A DNA stretch of 64,000 bases from Streptomyces zhaozhouensis (GCF_900230195.1 NZ_OCNE01000005.1:124001-188000); one strand, 5' to 3'; positions 47,349 to 56,700 are shown, numbered from the stretch's first letter. Translations and numbers: made by a program. Notes: generated from the sequence alone by a model not told the origin.

Positions 47349-49754
47349 TCAGCGCGGCGTCAGCACGTAGGAGACGCCGGCGCGCGCCGGGAGTTCGACG
47401 ACGCCGTCCCGGTCGGCGTCGAGCACGCCGGCGCCGCCCAGCGAGTCGGTGACGCGGCACCCGTCGGCGACCAGCGCGCCGCGCACCAGGACGGCGCCGT
47501 CCCGTCCCGCCGTCAGCACCGCGCTGACCGGCCGGCCGTCGGCCCAGCCCAGGTCGACGGTGAGGTCACCGGCGGCCCGCAGCCCCGTGACCGAGCCGTC
47601 GGGCCAGGCGGCGGGCAGCGCCGGCAGCAGCTCGACCTCGTCGCGGTGACTCTGGAGCAGCATCTCCGCGATGCCGGCGGTCGCGCCGAAGTTGCCGTCG
47701 ATCTGGAACGGCGGATGGGTGTCCCACAGGTTGGGCAGCGTCGACTCCCGCAGCTGCTGGGCCAGCATCACGTGCGCGTGGTCGCCGTCGCGCAGCCGCG
47801 CCCAGAAGTTGATCTTCCACGCCTTGCTCCAGCCGGTGCCGCCGTCGCCCCGCGCCCGCAACGTCACCTCGGCCGCCGCCGCCTCGGGCGTGCCGGGCGC
47901 GATCTGGTCGGACGGGTGCAGCGCGTAGAGATGGGAGACATGGCGGTGGTCGTCCCCCGGGTCGTCCAGGTCCGCCTTCCACTCCTGGAGCTGCCCCCAG
48001 GAGCCGATCCGCAGCCCGGGGTCCAACCGTTCCAGCGTGGCGGCCAGTCGACCGCGCCACTCGGGGTCGGCGTCCAGGGTCTCGGCGGCGGCGAGGGTGT
48101 GGGTGAGGACCTCGCGGACGATCTGCTGGGACATCGAGGCGCCGGCGGTGAAGTCGCCGTGCTCCGGCGAGTAGCTGGGGCTGACGACCAGCAGCCCGTC
48201 GCGCGGGTCGGTGTGCAGGGTGTCCAGCCAGAACGCGCTGACCTCGCGCAGGACCGGATACGCCGTGCCGGCGAGGAAGTCCTCGTCCCGGGTGAAGCGG
48301 TAGTGGTCCCACAGGTGCCGCGTCAGCCAGGCGGCGGCCTCGGGGAACCAGAACGCGGTCGCCCAGTCGTGCACGCCGGTGAAGCCGTACGGGTTGGTCT
48401 CGTTGCCCACCACCCAGCCCCGCGCGCCGAAGAGCAGCGCCGCCGACTCGCGGCCCGGGGCACGCAGCGCGTCGACGAACGTGTGGAGCGGCTCGACGGT
48501 CTCCGCGAGATGGGTTACGTGCGCCGGCCAGTAGTTCATCTGGAGGTTGATGTTGACGTGGTAGTCCGCTCCCCACGGCGGCGCGGTGGAGTCGTTCCAG
48601 ACGCCCTGCAGGTTGGCCGGCAGCGAGCCGGGGCGGGAGGAGGCGATCAGCAGGTAGCGGCCGTAGGCGAAGTACAGCGTCTCCAGCGCGCGGTCGGCCG
48701 CCGAGCCGTTGCCCGCGTAGGCCGCCAGCAGCGCGTCGGTGGGCACCTCGGCCGGCATCCGGCCGCCGAGGTCGAGCGCGACCCGGTCGAAGAGCGCCCG
48801 GTGGTCGGCAAGATGGTCGGCGCGCAGCGCGTCGTGGCCGCGCGCCACGGCGGCGTCCACGGCGGCGGTGACCGGGGCGTGCGGGTCCTCACCCCGGTAG
48901 TCGGGGTGGCGTTCGGCGTAGTCGGTGCCCGCGCCCAGCACGAACCACGCGGCGTCCGCGTCGGCGACGGTCACCGTCCCGCCCTCCTCCCGGCGGCTCC
49001 CGCCCTCGGTGACCACCTGGACCTGCGCCTCGAAGCGGAGCCCGTTGTCGGCGAGCGCGCCCCGCACGGTGATCCGTCCGTCGACCGCGGTGGCCTCGGT
49101 GTCCTCGTGCGGGCCCCCGTAGCCGAGGGTGAACGCCACCTTCCCGCCGCGGTCGGCGGAGATCCGCCCCACGATGACCCGCGCGGGATGCGAGGCGAAG
49201 TACTCGCGCACGTGCGCCACCTCCCCGACGCGGTAGCTCACCCGGGCGACGGCCTCGGCGAGGCTCAGTTCGCGCCGGTAGCCGTCGGGGCGCTCGGGCG
49301 TCCCGGGGAAGTCCAGGGTCAGCTCGCCGAACGTCTGGTAGGCGCCGTATCCGGTCTTCGGCTGCCCGAGCAGGGCGACGACCTCCTCGGGGTCGGCGCC
49401 GCCCTGGGCGTCCAGGATGTCCCGCACGGTCCGCAGGGCGTCCGGCCTCGGCTCGCGCCAGTTCCCGAAGTCGTAGCCGGGTGTGCCGGGACCGCCGGTC
49501 CACAGGGTCTTCTCGTTGAACGGGAGGCGTTCGCGGGCGACCGTCCCGTAGACGGTGGCGCCCATCGCGCCGTTGCCGATCGGCAGCGTCTCGCTCTCCC
49601 AGTCGCCCGCCGGGCGGTCGTACCAGAGCGTCAGCTCCGGCGCGGCGGCGGGCGGCCGGGCGGCGGCGGCCGGGGAGACCCCGGCGACGCCGAGCGCCGC
49701 CGCGCCTCCCACCGCCGTCCTGATGACCGTCCTGCGGTTGATCCCCTGCTGCAT
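47349..49754 (-). CDS. Tat-exported GH95 glycosidase (putative alpha-L-fucosidase)
   Basis: An 801-residue GH95 enzyme. It has a Tat-like signal ([21 protein letters not shown]), an N-terminal beta-sandwich ([40 protein letters not shown]), and the (alpha/alpha)6 barrel with [71 protein letters not shown] and [21 protein letters not shown]. The NxN and D/E residues around these motifs form the inverting active site. It likely removes alpha-1,2-fucose or L-galactose from xyloglucan or glycans outside the cell. A good promoter with paired short sites is upstream. Confidence 0.93.
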   Translation of the reverse strand: MQQGINRRTVIRTAVGGAAALGVAGVSPAAAARPPAAAPELTLWYDRPAGDWESETLPIGNGAMGATVYGTVARERLPFNEKTLWTGGPGTPGYDFGNWREPRPDALRTVRDILDAQGGADPEEVVALLGQPKTGYGAYQTFGELTLDFPGTPERPDGYRRELSLAEAVARVSYRVGEVAHVREYFASHPARVIVGRISADRGGKVAFTLGYGGPHEDTEATAVDGRITVRGALADNGLRFEAQVQVVTEGGSRREEGGTVTVADADAAWFVLGAGTDYAERHPDYRGEDPHAPVTAAVDAAVARGHDALRADHLADHRALFDRVALDLGGRMPAEVPTDALLAAYAGNGSAADRALETLYFAYGRYLLIASSRPGSLPANLQGVWNDSTAPPWGADYHVNINLQMNYWPAHVTHLAETVEPLHTFVDALRAPGRESAALLFGARGWVVGNETNPYGFTGVHDWATAFWFPEAAAWLTRHLWDHYRFTRDEDFLAGTAYPVLREVSAFWLDTLHTDPRDGLLVVSPSYSPEHGDFTAGASMSQQIVREVLTHTLAAAETLDADPEWRGRLAATLERLDPGLRIGSWGQLQEWKADLDDPGDDHRHVSHLYALHPSDQIAPGTPEAAAAEVTLRARGDGGTGWSKAWKINFWARLRDGDHAHVMLAQQLRESTLPNLWDTHPPFQIDGNFGATAGIAEMLLQSHRDEVELLPALPAAWPDGSVTGLRAAGDLTVDLGWADGRPVSAVLTAGRDGAVLVRGALVADGCRVTDSLGGAGVLDADRDGVVELPARAGVSYVLTPR

Positions 49755-49802
49755 GAAGAGCCTCCTGGGGCCGACGCGAACAACGCGGTGCCGGGCCCGG
49801 AC

Positions 49803-49831
49803 AGGCTAGACATCCCACCCCTGGGCGACAA
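49803..49831 (-). promoter_or_regulatory. Promoter of the GH95 gene
   Basis: On the minus strand, TTGTCG (49826-49831) and TAGCCT (49803-49808) are 17 nt apart. ACATCCCA (49810-49817) overlaps the spacer, and its inverted copy TGGGATGT occurs at 49888-49895, about 78 bp away. Confidence 0.6.
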
Positions 49832-49939
49832 GACCGGCGACCGGAACCGATCCCGCGCCCCGGGGCGGGCAACTCCCCTGAGCGACATGGGATGTGTGGA
49901 CGGCGCCGGGCGCCCGAGGGGGCGCCGTGGCCGTTCCTC

Positions 49940-50668
49940 TCAGGCGACCAGCCGGGTCGCGGTGCGAACGCCGGGGCTCGCCTCCGTCACCGCCTCGACC
50001 AGCGCGTCCCCGGCGGCGGCCAGCGCCGCGTCGTCCATCGCGCCGAGCGCGTCCAGCACGAAGAACGCGCGGGTCGTGGCCAGCGTGAGCTGGGTGCGGG
50101 TGCACTGCCGCCAGTTCCAGCGGCGACAGGTGACCCCGAGGTCGTCGCGCCAGACCGGCTCCCCCGGACCCGGTGACTCCACCACCGGCTCGCCGCCGGC
50201 CGTGGTCACGAACTCCTCGTCGCCGGCGGCGCGTTCGAGCCGGGGCGCGCCCCGGTAGTGGTCGAGGTCCTCACCGCCGACCGGAACGGCGTGGGCGATC
50301 GAGACCGCGTTGTAGAGGTCGGTGAGCCGGTTGATCCTGGGCAGCCCCGCGGGAACGCGGCGCAGCAGGGCGTCGGCGCTGGGGCGGGTGCGCCGCGGCT
50401 TCATCCCGGCGGCGCGGAACGCCTCGTGCCAGGCGACGACATGGGGGTCGTCCTCGTACGAGCCGTGCGCGTAGCGCTCGGTGACGGCGCGTTCGGCCGC
50501 GGCGAGCCGCCGCTCGCTGACCTCGTCGCTCGGGCCGGGCCGCAGCCCGTCGGCGACGATCAACAGCGCGCGGTAGTCGGGGCGCAGCGCGGTGATCTCG
50601 GGCGCCACCGTGGCCCGCGCCAGCCAGTCGTCGAGGGCGGTACCGGGGTGGGGGGCGGGAAGGGACAC
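49940..50668 (-). CDS. B3/4 (tRNA-binding PheT-like) domain protein
   Basis: A 242-residue stand-alone B3/4 domain, the editing-domain fold of phenylalanyl-tRNA synthetase beta chain. Diagnostic parts are MKPRRTRPSADALLRRV, GLPRINRLTDLYNAVSIAHAVPVGGEDLD and CRRWNWRQCTRTQLT. Stand-alone members are thought to clear mischarged tRNA or act on amino acid analogues; the role here is unknown. GTG 50668 follows AGGAG at 4-8 nt. It lies downstream of the tryptophan-dioxygenase-like gene on the same strand. Confidence 0.87.
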   Translation of the reverse strand: MSLPAPHPGTALDDWLARATVAPEITALRPDYRALLIVADGLRPGPSDEVSERRLAAAERAVTERYAHGSYEDDPHVVAWHEAFRAAGMKPRRTRPSADALLRRVPAGLPRINRLTDLYNAVSIAHAVPVGGEDLDHYRGAPRLERAAGDEEFVTTAGGEPVVESPGPGEPVWRDDLGVTCRRWNWRQCTRTQLTLATTRAFFVLDALGAMDDAALAAAGDALVEAVTEASPGVRTATRLVA

Positions 50669-50782
50669 ATCGCTCCTGGTGCGTGGGACGCTGACGGCCC
50701 AGCCTCTCACGAGGGCCGGGCGTCCCCCGCGGAGCGACCACCGCCCGGTACCGGTCCCGACGGCGGAACCGCGGCCGGCTCG

Positions 50783-51502
50783 TCAGTCCTGCGGCCAGGC
50801 GGCCGGGAAGAGCCGGCGCCTGGCGGCCCCCCAGAGGTAGTTGGCGCCCTCCGAACCCGCCGTCCCCGGCGCGCCGCCGAGGAACCGCTCGGCCAGCGCG
50901 GCGTGCCGCGCCCGCCACAGCGCGGCCGACTCGTCGAAGGTCAGCAGCGCGGCACGCACCCGTTCCACCAGCGCGGGCGGGCGGCCGCCCGCGCGGAAGG
51001 CGTCGAAGGCGTCGGCCACCGAGGGCCCCTCCAACCGGGCGCGCAGCCGGGCGCGGTCGGCGTCCGTGAAGCCGTGGGTGCGCAGCAGGCGCTCGTCGCG
51101 CAGCCCGCACAGGAACTCGACCTCGCGCCACTGCACCGACTGGAAGCCGCTGGTGTCCCCCAGCTCCACCCGGATCCGGCCGAACGCCTCGGGGGCCATC
51201 GTGGCCAGGGCGTCGAACTGGTCGCTGAGCACGCGCATCGCCGTCGGCAGCGGGGCGATCCGGCGCAGCGCCGCCTCGCCGTCCCCGTCGCGCAACGCCC
51301 GCCCGGCCTCCTCCAGATGGCGCAGCATGATCGCGAACCATATCTCGCACGACTGGTGCGTCGCGAGGAACAGGGTGCGGTCCACGTCGTCCTCGTCGAC
51401 CCTCGCCACCTGGAGCAGTTGGTCGAGGCGCAGGATCTGGCCGTAGGTGAGCGGGGGTTGGTCGAGCAGGTCGGCCCCGTTGCCGGTGTCGTTGACAGTC
51501 AT
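50783..51502 (-). CDS. Tryptophan 2,3-dioxygenase family protein
   Basis: A 239-residue heme dioxygenase of the TDO family. LTYGQILRLDQLLQVARV, LFLATHQSCEIWFAIMLRHLEEA, ELGDTSGFQSVQWREVEFLCG and the C-terminal WRARHAALAERFLGGAPGTAGSEGANYL correspond to the TDO blocks. The likely heme-ligand His (in WRARH), the distal His (ATHQ) and the substrate Arg (in QWREVEF) are kept. The usual GTGGSSG loop is changed to GTAGSEG. It opens the indole ring of tryptophan or an analogue. No kynureninase lies beside it, so a pathway role is open. Confidence 0.87.
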   Translation of the reverse strand: MTVNDTGNGADLLDQPPLTYGQILRLDQLLQVARVDEDDVDRTLFLATHQSCEIWFAIMLRHLEEAGRALRDGDGEAALRRIAPLPTAMRVLSDQFDALATMAPEAFGRIRVELGDTSGFQSVQWREVEFLCGLRDERLLRTHGFTDADRARLRARLEGPSVADAFDAFRAGGRPPALVERVRAALLTFDESAALWRARHAALAERFLGGAPGTAGSEGANYLWGAARRRLFPAAWPQD

Positions 51503-51699
51503 GTCCCCCAGCATCGCAGGTGGGGCGGGCGGGGTGACCGGTCGTGTGAGCGGGTGCCCGGTTGATGCAACGGGTGTTGAGCGCGGGACGGCTCGGTGCT
51601 CGGCCGGCGCGCCCGTCGCGTCGCGGAGGAAGGACGACCGCGCCTCGCCCGGGGCGCGTCGCCCCCTCCGGCGGGTGAACGTCCGCTCGGGGCGGCCGT

Positions 51700-52146
51700 T
51701 CAGACCGGCTCGGGGCGCCCCTCGGTCAGCGCCTGCTCGACGTTCCTGGCCATGGCCGCGAGGGTGCGGACCACGTCCGTGTATTGGTCGGGGCTGACGC
51801 CGGTCAGCACCTGCGCGCGGGTGCGCTGGACCTGCCGCGTCAACGCGCCGTGGACCGCGCGCCCCTGCTCCGTCAGCGCGAACGGTCCGCCCCCGCGCGT
51901 CTGCGTGATCCACCCGCGCCCGGTCAGCTCGCCGAGCGACGCTTCGAGCGTGGGCGCGCCCTCCTCCCAGAAGGGGGCCAGCGCGGTGCGCAACGCCGCC
52001 TCGTCGTGCGGCTCCCGGGCCAACGAGTTGAGCACCTGCCAGTGCCGTCGGCTCACCGAGTGGTCGGCGAGGGTGGTCTCCAGCTGGTCCTCCAGCAGGT
52101 TGTGCAGGTGTTTGAGCCAGTAGCCGATCGGCCTTTCCTTCTCCAC
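51700..52146 (-). CDS. MarR-family regulator
   Basis: A 148-residue MarR regulator. PIGYWLKHLHNLLEDQLETTLADHSVSRRHWQVLNSL is the dimer helix and HTH approach, and LGELTGRGWITQTRGGGPFALTEQGRAVH the wing. GTG 52146 has GGAGGGGA directly upstream; ATG 52179 lies behind it with no such site. A second MarR gene is divergent. The dyad CTTACATGTAAG lies between them, 39 bp from this start. Confidence 0.9.
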   Translation of the reverse strand: MEKERPIGYWLKHLHNLLEDQLETTLADHSVSRRHWQVLNSLAREPHDEAALRTALAPFWEEGAPTLEASLGELTGRGWITQTRGGGPFALTEQGRAVHGALTRQVQRTRAQVLTGVSPDQYTDVVRTLAAMARNVEQALTEGRPEPV

Positions 52147-52184
52147 GCTTCCCCTCCGTTTCCCGAACCCCCGGTGCATGTCAC

Positions 52185-52196
52185 CTTACATGTAAG
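52185..52196. promoter_or_regulatory. MarR-type operator CTTACATGTAAG
   Basis: A perfect 12-bp AT-rich palindrome between the divergent MarR genes, a good candidate for binding by one or both. Confidence 0.7.
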
Positions 52197-52288
52197 AACA
52201 CATGGAACGGGTATCCTCTCCACCGTTTGCGCGCCGGCGTGACGGATGAGGCGACCGGCGGGTCACGACGGGACGGAAGGGACGGGAC

Positions 52289-52831
52289 GTGGCGATGGCT
52301 CCGGAGCGGGGCGGTGCGGAGGAAGGCGCGGGAGAACGGGAGTTGGTGGCGATCGAGGGCGCGATGCTCGCGCTCTCCCGCGCCCGCTCACGCCGCGCGC
52401 TGGCGCGGCTCGGCCGCCGGCGGAACGCGCCGCCCGGCCGCCGCCCCGACCTGCCGAACGCGGTGTTCGAGCTGCTGGACACGGTGGCCGCCGCGACCGG
52501 GCACGGGGCGGGGCCCACGGTCGGCGAGCTCGCCCCGCTGCTGGGGGTCGACCAGCCGCGCGCCAGCCGGCTGGTGAGCCAGGCCGTCGCGGCGGGAGTG
52601 CTGCGCCGGGGCGCGGACCCGCGCGACGCGCGCCGGTCGCCGGTGGCGCTGACGTCCGAGGGGCGCCGGACGCTGACGGGCGTCAGCGCCTTCCGCCGAC
52701 AGGTGCTGGCGGAGGCGACGGCCGACTGGCCGGCCGCCGACCGCCGCGAGCTGGCCCGGCTGCTGCCCCGGCTGGTCCGGGACATGGCGGCGGTGACCGA
52801 AGCCGACCCCGTGGGGCGCGCGGGCGGCTGA
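52289..52831 (+). CDS. MarR-family regulator (second, divergent)
   Basis: A 180-residue MarR-type regulator with an unusually basic N-terminal half (RARSRRALARLGRRRNAPPGRRPDL). The winged helix is FELLDTVAAATGHGAGPTVGELAPLLGVDQPRASRLVSQAVAAGVLRRGADPRDARRSPVALTSEGRR, where DxRDxRRxxVxLT is the MarR wing signature. GTG 52289 and ATG 52295 are alternative starts. It is divergent from the other MarR gene and upstream of an ABC exporter, a plausible target. Confidence 0.88.
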   Translation: MAMAPERGGAEEGAGERELVAIEGAMLALSRARSRRALARLGRRRNAPPGRRPDLPNAVFELLDTVAAATGHGAGPTVGELAPLLGVDQPRASRLVSQAVAAGVLRRGADPRDARRSPVALTSEGRRTLTGVSAFRRQVLAEATADWPAADRRELARLLPRLVRDMAAVTEADPVGRAGG

Positions 52832-52840
52832 CGCCGAGGG

Positions 52841-52868
52841 GACCGAGGCGCGCCCGGGGCGCGCGGTC
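52841..52868 (+). terminator. Hairpin after the second MarR gene
   Basis: GCGCGCC (52848-52854) pairs with GGCGCGC (52858-52864), with an outer GACC/GGTC extension, 10 nt past the stop. Confidence 0.55.
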
Positions 52869-53008
52869 AAGGACTTCGCGCCGGCGAACAGTTGGCTTGA
52901 TGCGGACCGGGCGGAACACCCGGCCGCCACGGTCCCGCCCGCCGCGCGCGGGGCGACCCCTTCGGGGGCGGCGCGTCGGCCGGCGGAGCTCGCGAACGGG
53001 ACGGTCGA

Positions 53009-53025
53009 GAACCGGCCAACGGTTC
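53009..53025 (+). promoter_or_regulatory. Dyad upstream of the ABC exporter
   Basis: GAACCG and CGGTTC are 6-bp arms around GCCAA in the 297-bp gap. A TAGGGT at 53072-53077 may be the -10 element. Confidence 0.4.
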
Positions 53026-53128
53026 CCGGCGCACGGCGCATTCTCGGGGGACGAGTGTCAGACCTCGACTCTAGGGTGGCCGCACATCACCGAGAGTGAC
53101 GATCGGTCCGTCCGAGAGAGGCGATGCC

Positions 53129-55141
53129 ATGCGTCCGTTCCCCCGTCTCCTTCCGCGCCGCCCACGCCGTCCAGCCGCCCGCCACGCCGCCGAGCACGGT
53201 CCCGAGGTCGAGGTGTCGGCTTCCGAACGCGAGCTGTTCGGCGGTCAGCTGGTCTACGACACCTCCTGGAGCCAGCACGAGGGCTCGCGCTACCAGCTCG
53301 ACCTGCGCACGATGATCCTCGGGATGCCGAGGCTCGTCGGGCGCGCGGTCGCGCTCGCCTGGCAGGCGGACCGGCGCGCCACCGCGTGCGTCGCCGTCGC
53401 GGAGGTGGTGAGCGGGATCAGTCAGGCGCTCGGCCTGCTCGGCGTCAACTGGCTGCTGGCCACGCTGCTGGCCGGCGGCGAGATGACGGACCGGCTGCGG
53501 GACGCCGTGCCGGTGGCGGCGCTGCTCGGCGCCGTCGCCGCGCTCGGCGCGCTGTGCACCGCGCTCTCCACGCTGGCCATCGGCCCGCTGGAGCCCAAGG
53601 TGGAGCGCCTGGCGAGGGAGCGCTACCTGGAGCGGGCCTACGAGGTGGAGATGGCCGCCATGGAGGACGAGGACTTCCACCGGCTGCTGGAGTCCGCGCA
53701 GTACGGCGCCTCGTCCGCGCGCAGCATGATCCGCCACGCCGTCTCGGTGATCGCGGCGCTGCTCTCCCTGGCGGCGGCCGGCGCCGTGCTCACGACGCTG
53801 CACTGGACGCTGCTCCCGATGCTGCTGGTCATCGTGCTGCCGCGCGCCCTGGCCACCCTGACGGTCGCGCGTCGCCGGTACCGCAGCTTCCACCGCTGGG
53901 TACAGCACAGCAGGGGCGCGGGGATGCTCGCCCGGCTGATGACGGACACGGACGCGGCGGCCGAGGTCAGGGTGCACGGGGTCGGCCCGTTCATCCTGCG
54001 GCACTTCCGCGGCATGTCCGCGAGCCAGGAGGCCGAGCAGGCGCGGCTGGCCCGTCTCGCGGCGCGCACCGACCTGTTGGCCGCGTTCTGCGCGGGCGTG
54101 GCGGCGCTGGCCACCTATCTGCTGCTGGCCGGGCTGCTGTGGACCGGCTCCATGGCCCTGGCGGCGGCGGGCACCGCCGTGCTGGCCATCCGGAGCGGCA
54201 CCGCCAACCTGGACGGACTGATCCGTCAGATCAACTACCTCCACGAGGAGTCCCTGTACGTGGGCGACCTCGACCGGCTGATCGCCGAGTCGGAGCAGCA
54301 CCGGATCCCCCGGGGCGGAGCCCCGCTGCCGAGCCCGGTGCGCGCCGTCGAGTTCGACGGTGTCTCCTTCAGCTATCCGGGCGGCAGCGCCGGCGAGCCG
54401 GTGCTGCGCGACATCTCGCTGACCCTGCCGGCCGACCGCGGCGCGGTGGTGGCGCTCGTCGGGGAGAACGGCTCGGGCAAGAGCACCCTGGCCAAGCTGC
54501 TGTGCGGGCTCTATCTCCCCGGCGCCGGCACGGTCCGGTGGAACGGCGTGGACGTGCGGGAGCTGGACCGCCGGGAGATCTTCGGCCACTGCGCGATCGT
54601 CCACCAGGACCACTTCCGGTGGCCGATGACCGCCCGGGTCAACACGGTGATCTCGCGCACCGACCGGCCGGTGGACGAGGCACTGCTGGCCGCGTCGGCG
54701 GCGCACGCCGGGCTGGGCGATCTGCTGTCCGAGCTTCCGCGGGGCTGGGAGACCCTGCTCTCGCGCACCTTCCGCGGCGGGCACCAGCTCTCCGGCGGGC
54801 AGTGGCAGCGCCTGGGCATCGCCAGGGCGCACTACCGGGACGCGCCGCTGCTGGTGGTGGACGAGCCGACGGCGGCGCTGGACGCCAGGGCCGAGGCGCG
54901 GGTGTTCGCGCAGATCAGGTCGCTTGCCGACCGGGGACGGACGATCGTGCTGATCACCCACCGGATGGCGTCCGTCCGCCACGCGGACGTGGTGCACGTA
55001 CTGCACCGGGGGCGTCTGGTGGAGTCCGGGACCCCGGAGGAGCTGCTGGCCGACGAGGACGGTCACTACCGGGCGCTCCACGACCTCCAGGCCGCCCAGT
55101 TCCGGCCGGTGCCGGGGCAGTCGAAGGAGCGGTTGCCGTGA
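53129..55141 (+). CDS. ABC exporter, fused transmembrane and ATPase domains
   Basis: A 670-residue type I half-transporter. The membrane part spans about residues 70-370 with several long hydrophobic helices (EVVSGISQALGLLGVNWLLATLLAG, AALLSLAAAGAVLTTLHWTLLPMLLVIVLP). The ATPase follows with VVALVGENGSGKSTLAKLL (Walker A, about 444-452), VHQDHFRWPMTARVN (Q-loop), HQLSGGQWQRLGIARA (signature, about 553), PLLVVDEPTAALDA (Walker B) and LITHRMASVRH. It must pair as a homodimer to export a lipid, peptide or drug. ATG 53129 after GAGAGAGG was chosen; GTG 53096 would add 11 residues. Confidence 0.9.
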   Translation: MRPFPRLLPRRPRRPAARHAAEHGPEVEVSASERELFGGQLVYDTSWSQHEGSRYQLDLRTMILGMPRLVGRAVALAWQADRRATACVAVAEVVSGISQALGLLGVNWLLATLLAGGEMTDRLRDAVPVAALLGAVAALGALCTALSTLAIGPLEPKVERLARERYLERAYEVEMAAMEDEDFHRLLESAQYGASSARSMIRHAVSVIAALLSLAAAGAVLTTLHWTLLPMLLVIVLPRALATLTVARRRYRSFHRWVQHSRGAGMLARLMTDTDAAAEVRVHGVGPFILRHFRGMSASQEAEQARLARLAARTDLLAAFCAGVAALATYLLLAGLLWTGSMALAAAGTAVLAIRSGTANLDGLIRQINYLHEESLYVGDLDRLIAESEQHRIPRGGAPLPSPVRAVEFDGVSFSYPGGSAGEPVLRDISLTLPADRGAVVALVGENGSGKSTLAKLLCGLYLPGAGTVRWNGVDVRELDRREIFGHCAIVHQDHFRWPMTARVNTVISRTDRPVDEALLAASAAHAGLGDLLSELPRGWETLLSRTFRGGHQLSGGQWQRLGIARAHYRDAPLLVVDEPTAALDARAEARVFAQIRSLADRGRTIVLITHRMASVRHADVVHVLHRGRLVESGTPEELLADEDGHYRALHDLQAAQFRPVPGQSKERLP

Positions 55142-55156
55142 CGGCGGTCGGCGGGG

Positions 55157-55195
55157 GGAGGGGGACGCGGGCCGCCTCGCCGCGCGTCCCCCTCC
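55157..55195. terminator. Bidirectional terminator (13-bp stem)
   Basis: GGAGGGGGACGCG (55157-55169) pairs perfectly with CGCGTCCCCCTCC (55183-55195), between the convergent ABC exporter and ferritin-like genes. Confidence 0.85.
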
Positions 55196-55215
55196 GAGGC
55201 CCGCGCCCCGGGTCG

Positions 55216-55749
55216 CTAGATGCCGAGGAGGTCGACGAGGTCGTCGGCGTGCTCTTCCTCCTCCTCCAGGATCGACTCCAGGAGCCGCCTGGTGGTGGGG
55301 TCGTCGTTGCCGAGCCAGCGGATGATCTCCTGGTAGGTGGAGATCACGATGCGCTCGGCCAGCAGGTTGTCCTTGAGCATCCCCTTCAGGTCGCCGTCCT
55401 TGGGCGTGGTGTAGTCGGTGGTGGCGCGCTGGGCCAGCGTCTGCGGGTCGAAGTCCGGGTCGCCACCGAGCTGGGAGATGCGTTCGGCGGCGCGCAGCGC
55501 GTGGTCCAGCTCCTCCTTCGCGTGCTCGGTGAACTCGGCCGACACCTGGGCGCGGTCGATGCCGGTGGCGGCGATGGCGTGGCGGGTGTAGCGCAGCCAG
55601 CACACGACCTCGGTGGCGACCACGTCGTTGAGCACCCCGATGACCCGGTCGTGGTTGAGCCCGTAGGTGTCGGTGACCGGCCCTGCCTCCATCCGCGCCC
55701 TGGCCTCGTCGCGGATCCGGGTCACGTCGAGGACGAAGTCGTCGGTCAT
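55216..55749 (-). CDS. Bacterioferritin/ferritin-like domain protein
   Basis: A 177-residue four-helix ferritin-like protein. The diiron ligands are in VVATEVVCWLRYTRHA (Glu), EFTEHAKEELDHALRAAERI (E-x2-H), AERIVISTYQEIIRW (Glu) and LEEEEEHADDLVDLL (E-x2-H). A bacterioferritin-type heme methionine is not obvious. These proteins store iron or scavenge peroxide. The start begins MTDDFVLDVTRIRDEARARM. It stands alone, with a strong hairpin after it. Confidence 0.9.
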   Translation of the reverse strand: MTDDFVLDVTRIRDEARARMEAGPVTDTYGLNHDRVIGVLNDVVATEVVCWLRYTRHAIAATGIDRAQVSAEFTEHAKEELDHALRAAERISQLGGDPDFDPQTLAQRATTDYTTPKDGDLKGMLKDNLLAERIVISTYQEIIRWLGNDDPTTRRLLESILEEEEEHADDLVDLLGI

Positions 55750-55905
55750 GCGGGAGTCTCCTTCGTGCGGCGGGTGAGCCCCGGCGCCTGCGGTCAGCGC
55801 GGCGTTCTCCGTCCGGACAGTAGGCAGCGGCCCCGGGTGGTGGCGCCCGGCACACGCGGGGTGCCACCGGCCGCTACCCCAATGGCCCAGCCGCCCCGCG
55901 GCGGG

Positions 55906-56700
55906 TCAGGGCCGCTCGGCCGGCTGGTCGCGCGGGCACCAGACGGTGCCCCGGCCGGCGACCCGGCCGTGGGAGAGCGTGGTGCCGCACCGAGGGCAGG
56001 CGCCGGAGGGCTCGTCGCGGCGGCCGGTCAGCCAGGAGCGGCGCGGCGGCACCCGCCCGGCCTCCACCGAGACGCGCAACACCTGGCGCAACGACCGGCT
56101 GAGCCGGCCGTGTTGCCCGCGGTCGAGCCGGTCGGTGCGGAGGGCGGGATGGATGCGGGCGTGCCAGAGGATCTCGTCGGTGAGGAGGTTCCCCAGCCCG
56201 GCGACTCGGGACTGGTCCAGCAGGGTCGCCTTCAGTTGGCGCGGGCGTCCGTCCAGCGCCTCGTCCAGCTGCTGGCGCGTCAGGGAGAGCGCGTCCGGCC
56301 CCTGGTCGGCCAGGAGCCGGTCGACCGCGCCGGGATCGGGGGCCAGCCACAGCCCCTTCAGCTTGCGCTGGTCCCGGAAGCGCAGCTGCCCGCCGTCGTC
56401 CAGCCCGAGCAGCACCCGGTCGTGGGGGGCGGTCGGCTCCTCGGGATCGACGCACAGCAGCCGGCCGGTCATCCCGAAGTGGAAGAGCACGGCCGGCCCG
56501 CCGGTGTGCATGATCAGCCATTTCCCGTGCCGCTCCGGCGGCTTCACCCGGGCGTCCCGCAGGCTCCTCCGCAGCCGCCCGGCGGTCAGCCCGCCGCGCA
56601 GCACCCCGGCGTCGGTCACCCGGACCCCGGTGATCCGCCGCCCGGTCGCGCAGTCGTCCAGTACCCGCCGATACGCCTCGACGTCCGCCAGCTCCGGCAT
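55906..56700 (-). CDS. Fpg/Nei-family DNA glycosylase with altered zinc finger
   Basis: A 264-residue formamidopyrimidine/endonuclease VIII-type glycosylase. It begins MPELADVEAYRR, with the catalytic Pro2 and Glu3. RHGKWLIMHTGG holds the conserved lysine, and LDQSRVAGLGNLLTDEILWHARIHP is the helix-two-turn-helix. The zinc finger reads CPRCGTTLSHGRVAGRGTVWCPRDQ. Three cysteines are kept (235, 238, 255), but the fourth is Asp258 where the family has Cys. The Arg near GRGTVW that contacts DNA is present. It excises oxidised bases; the effect of the change is unknown. Confidence 0.9.
   Translation of the reverse strand: MPELADVEAYRRVLDDCATGRRITGVRVTDAGVLRGGLTAGRLRRSLRDARVKPPERHGKWLIMHTGGPAVLFHFGMTGRLLCVDPEEPTAPHDRVLLGLDDGGQLRFRDQRKLKGLWLAPDPGAVDRLLADQGPDALSLTRQQLDEALDGRPRQLKATLLDQSRVAGLGNLLTDEILWHARIHPALRTDRLDRGQHGRLSRSLRQVLRVSVEAGRVPPRRSWLTGRRDEPSGACPRCGTTLSHGRVAGRGTVWCPRDQPAERP

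Noticed and set aside
47211-50258. A 1015-codon open frame antisense to the GH95 gene
   Set aside because: The minus-strand GH95 enzyme has all family motifs; the plus frame has none.
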